Positions 58,544 to 64,000 of a DNA stretch of 64,000 nucleotides are shown piece by piece. The notes under the pieces were generated by a model that ran no database searches, was not told the DNA's origin, and saw only the letters and a list, made by a program, of their open reading frames with translations. Each line of letters begins with the position of its first letter. Position 1 is the stretch's first letter. Origin of the DNA: Dinoroseobacter sp. (GTDB lineage: Bacteria > Pseudomonadota > Alphaproteobacteria > Rhodobacterales > Rhodobacteraceae); contig JAEPNN010000004.1 of NCBI GenBank assembly GCA_017643385.1, positions 236,753-300,752 of the forward strand, read 5' to 3'. Position numbers and translations under genes: made by a program.

Positions 58544-58927
58544 TCACTTGAGTTCGACTTCGGCGCCAGCTGCTTCCAGCTTGCCCTTGATCTCTTCTGC
58601 TTCGGCTTTGTCGACGCCTTCTTTGACAGCTTTGCCACCAGCTTCGACGAGCTCTTTTGCTTCTTTCAGGCCCAGGCCGGTGATGGCACGGACTTCTTTG
58701 ATGACGTTGATCTTCTGAGCGCCAGCGGCTTTCAGGATTACGTCGAATTCAGTCTGCTCTTCAGCAGACGCGCCACCGGCGTCGCCGCCAGCTGGACCAG
58801 CCATCATCACTGCGCCGCCAGCTGCGGGCTCGATGCCATACTCGTCCTTGAGGATGGTTTTCAGTTCTTGTGCTTCGAGAAGGGTCAGACCCACGATCTC
58901 TTCGGCAAGTTTCTTCAGATCAGCCAT
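58544..58927 (-). CDS. rplL: 50S ribosomal protein L7/L12
   Basis: L7/L12 forms the mobile stalk that recruits translation factors. The N-terminal dimerisation part ([20 protein letters not shown]) is followed by an Ala/Gly-rich hinge (about residues 38-55). The C-terminal factor-binding domain has [21 protein letters not shown]. Length 127 is slightly above E. coli (121). It follows rplJ with a 69-bp gap. Confidence 0.97.
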   Translation of the reverse strand: MADLKKLAEEIVGLTLLEAQELKTILKDEYGIEPAAGGAVMMAGPAGGDAGGASAEEQTEFDVILKAAGAQKINVIKEVRAITGLGLKEAKELVEAGGKAVKEGVDKAEAEEIKGKLEAAGAEVELK

Positions 58928-58996
58928 TTTTCAGTTCCATTTGACTAGATGTGTTCCAACGCGTGCAAATCAAACGCACGCCGGTCGGGATTGCTG

Positions 58997-59515
58997 TTAC
59001 GCGGCTTCCGCATTTTCCTCGATAGTGGAAAGGATGCTCGCGATGTTCGAGGCAGGTGCGCCAATGGCCCCAGCGATGTTCGATGCAGGTGCACCGATGC
59101 AGGACACGAGCTGAGCAATAAGCTCTTCACGCGACGGCATCGAGGCAACGGCTTTCACACCGGCCGGATCCAGGAATTCCGCGCCCATTGCGCCGCCAAG
59201 GATCTCATATTTCTTGTTATCCTTGGCATAGGCTTCCGCGACCTTGGCTGCTGCCACAGGGTCTTCGGAATAGGCGAGAACGGTCATCCCCGTCAGCAGG
59301 TCACCGATTTTCTCATTCGGCTTCCCGTCAAGGGCGATTTTGGCGAGCCTGTTCTTGGCAACGCGTACGGAAGCCCCCGCCTCGCGCATCTGCGCGCGGA
59401 GGTCCTGCATTTCAGCAACCGTGAGACCGGCATAGTGTGCGACCACAACAACGCCAGAGCTTTCAAAGATCTGGCCGAGTTCTTCGACCACTTTCTCTTT
59501 CTGGGCTCTATCCAC
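58997..59515 (-). CDS. rplJ: 50S ribosomal protein L10
   Basis: L10 anchors L7/L12 dimers to the ribosome and, in many bacteria, represses its own operon through the leader RNA. The N-terminus [13 protein letters not shown] and the rRNA-binding [21 protein letters not shown] block are typical, and the Ala-rich tail carries L12 sites. GTG 59515 was chosen because GGAG lies 7 bp in front and it gives 172 residues, the usual length; a longer frame would add 21 atypical residues. Here rplJ is cut off from rplA by a plus-strand rhodanese gene. Confidence 0.95.
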   Translation of the reverse strand: MDRAQKEKVVEELGQIFESSGVVVVAHYAGLTVAEMQDLRAQMREAGASVRVAKNRLAKIALDGKPNEKIGDLLTGMTVLAYSEDPVAAAKVAEAYAKDNKKYEILGGAMGAEFLDPAGVKAVASMPSREELIAQLVSCIGAPASNIAGAIGAPASNIASILSTIEENAEAA

Positions 59516-59846
59516 AGTTTTACTCCAAGTAATAGGGGGCGTGACCCCCGGCTCATTTTGCCGGGCAAAACCCGACATTCGGGTCCTTACGGGTCCTTCG
59601 CAAAATCGCCCACAAAGCCTTGCCGGGCTCTGTAGAAACTGCTCATTTCCCGTCTCAGGCAGGACTTAGCAAGGTTGCCCCTTGCCCACCGTCTCGGACG
59701 AATAAAGGCCCGAACGAATCCTGCCGTCGGGCCAATGCGGTTCATCTAGTGGTAAATTCGACAAATGCCAAGGGACAAAACGCATTATCGATCTTGCGTC
59801 GGGCGTTCGCAAACTTACTGTTTGCGCATCCAACGGAGAAGCACTG
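59516..59846 (-). promoter_or_regulatory. rplJ leader and promoter region, with stem-loops
   Basis: This 331-bp region must carry the rplJL-rpoBC promoter, since the rhodanese gene beyond it runs the other way. Visible pairings are GGGGGCGTGACCCCC and CCCGGCTCATTTTGCCGGG just ahead of rplJ, and GGCCCGA/TCGGGCC at 59707-59733 with a 13-base loop. This fits an L10-leader type autoregulatory RNA, but I cannot confirm its fold. The rhodanese promoter also lies here. Confidence 0.5.
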
Positions 59847-60224
59847 ATGAAAACCGCAAAAGACTATCTTGAAGCCGCCAACGCTATTGTCCCGAAAATC
59901 TCGGTTGCAGAGGGCATCGCCAAGCACGCGACAGGCAATTCCGTCTTTGTTGATGTACGCGACAGCGGTCTGATCGCCCAGACCGGCACAATTGCAGGCG
60001 CGGAGCGTATCACGCGCGGCATGATGGAATTCTCAGCCGATCCAAACACCCCTTTTTATGTAGACGCACTTAAACCAGATGCTGACATTGTGCTGGTTTG
60101 CGGCGCAGGTGGACAGGCAGCTCTTGCTGGCGCGACCCTGAGGGAGATGGGCTACCAGAACGTCTCAAACGTCGGCGGGTTCAGCGATTGGAAGGATGCA
60201 GGCGGTCCAGTTGAAGAGGGATAA
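59847..60224 (+). CDS. Rhodanese-domain protein
   Basis: The 125-residue protein is one rhodanese domain: the entry VFVDVRDS, and the active-site loop LVCGAGGQAALAG with Cys85. The end is VSNVGGFSDWKDAGGPVE. It would carry a persulfide on Cys85 for sulfur transfer; partner unknown. The loop is 6 residues, so a thiosulfate/persulfide substrate is more likely than arsenate. ATG 59847 has GGAG 8 bp upstream. It runs opposite to the ribosomal operon, dividing rplKA from rplJL. Confidence 0.88.
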   Translation: MKTAKDYLEAANAIVPKISVAEGIAKHATGNSVFVDVRDSGLIAQTGTIAGAERITRGMMEFSADPNTPFYVDALKPDADIVLVCGAGGQAALAGATLREMGYQNVSNVGGFSDWKDAGGPVEEG

Positions 60225-60234
60225 GTCGAAAACG

Positions 60235-60262
60235 AAAAAGGCGGGCCACGAAGCCCGCCTTT
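60235..60262. terminator. Bidirectional terminator between the rhodanese gene and rplA
   Basis: GGCGGGC and GCCCGCC pair around a 6-base loop. AAAAA precedes the stem and TTT follows it, so it can stop transcription from both the plus-strand rhodanese gene (ends 60224) and minus-strand rplA (ends 60284). Confidence 0.85.
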
Positions 60263-60283
60263 GTCACTGTCGTTGAAGGACAG

Positions 60284-60985
60284 TTATTCTTGAGCGGCGG
60301 CCGCATTCACGTCGATTGAGACACCCGGGCCCATGGAAGAGCTCAGCGCAATCTTCTTCATATACGCACCTTTGGCACCCGTTGGCTTCGCTTTGGCAAC
60401 GGCTTCAACGAACGCTTTCACATTCTCGACCAGCTTGGCTTCGTCGAAGGACGCTTTGCCAACACCTGCGTGCACAACACCAGCCTTTTCAGCTTTGAAC
60501 TGCACCTGACCACCCTTAGCGTCTGCCACTGCAGCAGCGACATCCATGGTCACTGTGCCAACTTTTGGGTTTGGCATCAGGTTGCGAGGGCCCAGAACTT
60601 TACCCAGACGGCCAACGATTGGCATCATGTCAGGGGTCGCGATGCACCGATCGAACTCGATCGTGCCGCCCTGTACGGTTTCCATCAGGTCTTCTGCACC
60701 AACGATATCCGCGCCAGCTGCTTTTGCTTCATCGGCCTTCGGACCGCGAGCGAAAACGGCCACACGGACAGTTTTGCCGGTGCCGTTTGGCAAGTTAACC
60801 GTGCCACGAACCATCTGGTCTGCGTGACGCGGGTCAACGCCAAGGTTCATCGCGATCTCAACGGTTTCGTCAAATTTCGCAGTGGCATTGCCTTTAACCA
60901 GCGCTACCGCTTCTTCTACGGTAACGTTTTCTTTGCCAGCGAATGCTTCGCGGGCTGCTTTTGCGCGTTTACCTAGCTTAGCCAT
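60284..60985 (-). CDS. rplA: 50S ribosomal protein L1
   Basis: L1 forms the mobile stalk beside the E site and binds 23S rRNA. Blocks such as [42 protein letters not shown] and [19 protein letters not shown] are diagnostic. Length 233 is normal. Its start (ATG at 60985) overlaps the rplK stop in the sequence TAATG, so the two are translationally coupled, as in most bacteria. Confidence 0.97.
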   Translation of the reverse strand: MAKLGKRAKAAREAFAGKENVTVEEAVALVKGNATAKFDETVEIAMNLGVDPRHADQMVRGTVNLPNGTGKTVRVAVFARGPKADEAKAAGADIVGAEDLMETVQGGTIEFDRCIATPDMMPIVGRLGKVLGPRNLMPNPKVGTVTMDVAAAVADAKGGQVQFKAEKAGVVHAGVGKASFDEAKLVENVKAFVEAVAKAKPTGAKGAYMKKIALSSSMGPGVSIDVNAAAAQE

Positions 60986-61434
60986 TACTTCACCTCGATG
61001 CCCATGGACTTCGCAGAGCCCACGATGATCTGCATTGCTGCGTCAACGTCGTTTGCGCTGAGATCCTTCATTTTCGCTTCCGCGATCTCACGCACCTGCT
61101 TCGCAGTTACGGTCGCCACGGTTTCACGGCCGGGATTTTCCGCACCGCGAGGGCGGTTTCGCTTGCCGACTGGCTTCAGACCGGCAGCCTTCTTCAGATA
61201 GTAAGACGCAGGCGGCGTCTTGATATCCATGGTGAAAGATTTGTCCTGGTAATAGGTGATCACGGTTGGGCATGGGGCGCCGGGCTCCATGTCTGCCGAC
61301 TTGGCGTTGAACGCCTTACAGAATTCCATGATGTTGATGCCGCGCTGACCCAGGGCTGGGCCCACGGGCGGGCTTGGGTTGGCTTGACCTGCAGGAATCT
61401 GCAGCTTCATCGTGCCAGCAAGTTTTTTGGCCAT
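60985..61434 (-). CDS. rplK: 50S ribosomal protein L11
   Basis: L11 sits at the factor-binding site and takes part in the stringent response. [35 protein letters not shown] is the characteristic thiopeptide-binding N-terminal region, and the C-terminal rRNA-binding domain ends in [20 protein letters not shown] 61434 has GGAG 8 bp upstream and gives 149 residues; 17 longer in-frame residues were dropped. The gene follows nusG by 100 bp. Confidence 0.97.
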   Translation of the reverse strand: MAKKLAGTMKLQIPAGQANPSPPVGPALGQRGINIMEFCKAFNAKSADMEPGAPCPTVITYYQDKSFTMDIKTPPASYYLKKAAGLKPVGKRNRPRGAENPGRETVATVTAKQVREIAEAKMKDLSANDVDAAMQIIVGSAKSMGIEVK

Positions 61435-61534
61435 GTGGCCTCTCCTTCTTGTCCATGCTCCGGAACGCGTTCCAGAGCCTTTCATGTCGTGGTCAGGTTA
61501 GATCACCGCGGCGACCCTTCCTCCCACGAAGGCA

Positions 61535-62068
61535 TCACGAGGTCTTTGCGACCTGCGTGAATTCCAATTCGACCGGTGTCGCCCGGCCAAAAATACTGAC
61601 CGTCACTTTTAGACGGCTCGCAATTTCATCAACTTCCTCAACCATGCCCGAAAAGCCCTCAAAGGGCCCATCGGTCACGTTCACATTCTCGCCAACTTCG
61701 AAAGTGATCAGGCTGCGTGGCGCTTCCTGTCCCTCTTCGACCCGGTTCAGAATTGCGTTAACTTCGCTGTCCCGCATGGGCATTGGGCGACCCTGAGGCC
61801 CAAGAAACCCGGTTACGCGGTTGATCGAATTGATCAGGTGATACCCGCGGTCGGTCATTTCCATCCGAACCAAAACATATCCCGGCATGAAACGACGCTC
61901 AGCGGTCACTTTCTTGCCGCGACGCACTTCGATCACTTCCTCCGTCGGAACCAGTACTTCCTCAATCTCGTCTTCAAGGCCGTTTTCTTCGACCGAATGA
62001 CGGATCTGCTCGGCGATCTTCTTTTCGAAGTTCGACAGCACGCTGACCGAATACCACCGTTTCGCCAT
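61535..62068 (-). CDS. nusG: Transcription elongation/antitermination factor NusG
   Basis: NusG links RNA polymerase to Rho and the ribosome. The NGN domain begins with RWYSVSVLSNFEKKIAEQI. YVLVRMEMTDRGYHLI stands at its core, and the KOW domain reads ENVNVTDGPFEGFSGMVEEVD. ATG 62068 gives 177 residues, the usual size, and a 10-codon upstream extension was dropped. The 181-bp gap from secE is large for this operon and includes a small hairpin near 62094-62111. Confidence 0.96.
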   Translation of the reverse strand: MAKRWYSVSVLSNFEKKIAEQIRHSVEENGLEDEIEEVLVPTEEVIEVRRGKKVTAERRFMPGYVLVRMEMTDRGYHLINSINRVTGFLGPQGRPMPMRDSEVNAILNRVEEGQEAPRSLITFEVGENVNVTDGPFEGFSGMVEEVDEIASRLKVTVSIFGRATPVELEFTQVAKTS

Positions 62069-62249
62069 TTTGCCTGTTATCCTACGTTCCGCGCGCAAGC
62101 ATCAGCTTGCGGATTTCAATGTCTCTTGTCGCTTCCCAAACAAAAAACAGCGTACCGTCTTACTCGTGGTAGGCATCTTTTGGGGGATTAGCCGGTCTGT
62201 TAGCGCCCAAGTCCGATTTGATCAAGGGCCAAAGACGTCAAACCCAGTG

Positions 62250-62447
62250 TTAGCCAAATGTGCCGAGGACAAATTGCAGTCCCTGACGAATTGTCCAGTC
62301 GACAATGAAGAAGAACACGGCAGCCAGCACAGCCATCGCAAAGACCATCGTCGTTGTCGTGATGAGTTCGCGACGGGTTGGCCAGACCACTTTGGAAACT
62401 TCGGAACGGACTTGCTGCAGGAACTGGAGCGGGTTGGTGGTAGCCAT
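62250..62447 (-). CDS. secE: Protein translocase subunit SecE
   Basis: SecE is the single-span clamp of the SecYEG translocase. The 65-residue protein has the amphipathic NPLQFLQQVRSEVSKVVWPTRRE helix, with the conserved WPTRRE, and one membrane segment (about residues 33-54). This short one-span form is typical outside the gammaproteobacteria. ATG 62447 has GAGGA 8 bp upstream; a 39-codon upstream frame is not part of it. Confidence 0.95.
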   Translation of the reverse strand: MATTNPLQFLQQVRSEVSKVVWPTRRELITTTTMVFAMAVLAAVFFFIVDWTIRQGLQFVLGTFG

Positions 62448-62632
62448 CGGGCGATCCTCTAATGGGTCGGAGTTTAGGGGCAGATACGCGAGCCGACAGG
62501 CAGTTTCAAGTCGGACCCACGCGACCGCACGTCCCGTCGAAGTCATTTCATTAACGTCAACCAACTACAGCGCCGCAAATGCTAGGCCACTCTTAGAACG
62601 CCTCGCGCCCTATTGGATTATTTTTGGAGGTC

Positions 62633-62708
62633 TGGCAGGGGCTGAGGGACTCGAACCCACGACCCTCGGTTTTGGAGACCGATGCTCTACCAACTGAGCT
62701 AAACCCCT
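62633..62708 (-). tRNA. tRNA-Trp (anticodon CCA)
   Basis: A 76-base cloverleaf on the minus strand: acceptor AGGGGTT pairs with AGCCCCT, the anticodon loop CTCCAAA holds CCA, and the T arm has GGTTCGAGTCC. Discriminator G and CCA are encoded. It lies upstream of secE, a common order. Confidence 0.97.
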
Positions 62709-62981
62709 ACGACCGCCGTCGGGGTAGAACGGGAGCGTACGGAAATCAAGCGCACTCTTGAGAATAAGTTCGGAAAAGCGAAATCAGAAATCGGGGATCG
62801 GGCAGCCCGGTAGGAGAATGCAGTCGCGAAGCAATCGCGCGAAGGGGGTGCCGAAGAGGATTGAGCGTGGTTTTGAGGGGCCACATCGGGCATTTGCTTG
62901 ATGCTCCATCACCTCACAATTGTGGTTTTCGCACAGATCGATACGCTCACGGTATCAACAACCCAAAACGCGATTGGCTCC

Positions 62982-63815
62982 ATGATCCCAGAAGTCTTTT
63001 CCGACCAGGCCTGGTTAACCAAAGAACCGGCAAACTGGTCCCTCGCCAAGCGCGTCCCGACTATGTTGGCGGAACCGGAACAACGCTTTTACACGTGGGC
63101 AACGCAACACTGGATGACGGGGATCGGAGAGGTCGTGGATCTCGGATCCTTCATCGGAGGATCGACCGCGCGCCTCGCGCTTGGCCATGCATTGGCTGGG
63201 CATTCCGGAAAGGTTCACGCGTATGACCGTTTCACGGCAGACGAAGGCGTCAAGCGGCGTACGCTCTACAAACAAGGGATCGCGCCGTTTGAAGGGAACG
63301 ACATATTTGAGCTTTCAAAGGACCTCCTTTCACCCTGGGCCGACAGAATCACGTTTCACCGCGGAGAGATAGAAACCCAAGGGTGGACAGGCGAACCTAT
63401 CGAGATCCTGTGTATCGATGCGTTCAAGAAAGCGGTCTTGGCAGATATCATGGTCAAGCAATTCTTTCCCGCCCTGGTCCCTGGGAAGTCGATCATTATT
63501 CATCAGGACTTTCTGCATCACAAGAATCCATGGCTTGCTGCGCAGATGATTAATCTACGTTCGGCAGTAACGCCTGTGGCTTTCGTTCAGCACGATACGA
63601 TGGTGTTTTTGGTGGAACAGCCAATGCGCCCTGACCTGCTATCCGCCGCCGAGCTTTCCGACTTAACAGACGCTCAGATTCTCGACGCAATCGATAAGTG
63701 CCGGGACTGGTTTGCCGGTTTTGATCTGGACCGACGTCTCGACGCGATGTCAGCCGCATTACGCGCCAATCCAGGCGTGCGAATTGCTTGGCAAATGCGC
63801 AACCCACCGAAATAG
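62982..63815 (+). CDS. Class I SAM-dependent methyltransferase-like protein
   Basis: GEVVDLGSFIGGSTARLALGHAL (about residues 48-70) is a SAM-binding loop of the class I methyltransferase or TylF/cephalosporin-hydroxylase-like type. EILCIDAFKKAVLADIMVKQFFPALVPGKSIIIHQDFLHHKNPW holds the Asp-x-x-(K) and H-x-D residues seen in that group. The acceptor is unknown. The 277-residue start at 62982 is uncertain; the frame is open to a TTG at 62898 and neither has a clear binding site. It runs against the tuf-secE order, inserted between tuf and tRNA-Trp. Confidence 0.7.
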   Translation: MIPEVFSDQAWLTKEPANWSLAKRVPTMLAEPEQRFYTWATQHWMTGIGEVVDLGSFIGGSTARLALGHALAGHSGKVHAYDRFTADEGVKRRTLYKQGIAPFEGNDIFELSKDLLSPWADRITFHRGEIETQGWTGEPIEILCIDAFKKAVLADIMVKQFFPALVPGKSIIIHQDFLHHKNPWLAAQMINLRSAVTPVAFVQHDTMVFLVEQPMRPDLLSAAELSDLTDAQILDAIDKCRDWFAGFDLDRRLDAMSAALRANPGVRIAWQMRNPPK

Positions 63816-63818
63816 AAA

Positions 63819-63838
63819 GAGCCGCCCGAGGGCGGCTC
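63819..63838. terminator. Terminator between the methyltransferase-like gene and tuf
   Basis: GAGCCGCCC and GGGCGGCTC form a strong stem with a very small loop. On the minus strand it is followed by TTTCTATTTC, so it suits tuf; it lies only 4 bp after the plus-strand gene's stop and may serve that gene too. Confidence 0.75.
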
Positions 63839-63863
63839 AGATCTTTCGAATAAGGATTGTGTC

Positions 63864-64000
63864 TTATTCGGTGATAGCGGAGACGACGCCTGCACCGACG
63901 GTGCGGCCGCCTTCGCGGATCGCAAAGCGCAGGCCCTGCTCCATCGCGATCGGCGCGATCAGCTCAACGTTGAACTTCAGGTTGTCGCCAGGCATCACCA
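63864..64000 (-). CDS. tuf: Elongation factor Tu, C-terminal end (cut by window edge)
   Basis: The minus strand encodes the last 45 or so residues of EF-Tu: [19 protein letters not shown], then [20 protein letters not shown] and the end SAITE before TAA at 63864. This is domain 3, which contacts the tRNA T stem. The gene continues past the window. By family it delivers aminoacyl-tRNA to the ribosome as a GTPase. It lies upstream of tRNA-Trp, secE and nusG, the standard alphaproteobacterial order. Confidence 0.96.
   Translation of the reverse strand, partial: VMPGDNLKFNVELIAPIAMEQGLRFAIREGGRTVGAGVVSAITE

Overview
The window looks like chromosome of a Rhodobacterales bacterium of the marine roseobacter type. 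Three things point there: the alphaproteobacterial block aroA-cmk-rpsA-ihfB-lapA-trpF-trpB, a class I (archaeal-type) lysyl-tRNA synthetase, and a SAM/SAH-type riboswitch in front of metK, an element known from Rhodobacterales. Base composition looks moderately GC-rich. I see no rRNA, CRISPR array, insertion sequence, integrase or prophage, so most of the window is core chromosome with a few accessory inserts.

Layout. 1-5 kb: a cut-off sulfotransferase gene, lldD (FMN-dependent lactate dehydrogenase) with a GntR/FadR-type operator in front, pth, two conserved proteins of unknown function and a beta-lactamase-fold hydrolase. 5-16.3 kb: the trpB/trpF/lapA/ihfB/rpsA/cmk/aroA block on the minus strand, interrupted by a plus-strand GNAT-nitrilase fusion, a small unknown ORF and a DUF2130 coiled-coil protein; a full CtrA-type site lies upstream of aroA. 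16.5-27.2 kb: trmB, an unknown gene, then the plus-strand run miaB, an OmpA-family/lipoprotein pair, phoH, a small-molecule kinase, ybeY, corC, lnt and riboswitch-controlled metK.

27.2-34.3 kb is the main accessory locus. A dctPQM-type TRAP transporter faces a four-gene operon with overlapping or abutting ends: cyclic amidohydrolase, VOC protein, hydantoin-racemase-like protein and a DHDPS-superfamily aldolase/lyase whose catalytic Tyr and Thr-Thr motif are replaced. It reads as an uptake-and-degradation unit for an unidentified small cyclic amide or carboxylate.

34.3-49.6 kb is mixed: an ExoY-type sugar transferase, tRNA-Arg(TCT), an NDUFS4-like complex I subunit, uvrB, a universal stress protein gene that seems to start at ATC, a heme/FMN split-barrel protein, a 762-residue beta-helix protein, two EamA transporters, a PBP4-type D,D-carboxypeptidase and class I lysS. 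49.8-64 kb is the transcription/translation cluster on the minus strand: tuf (cut by the window end), tRNA-Trp, secE, nusG, rplK, rplA, rplJ, rplL, rpoB and rpoC, closed by a strong terminator. Two plus-strand genes (a methyltransferase-like gene and a rhodanese) are wedged into it.

Several starts were set downstream of the longest open frame using ribosome binding sites and family N-termini; these choices are explained per gene. Function calls rest on motifs read by eye; no database search was possible.
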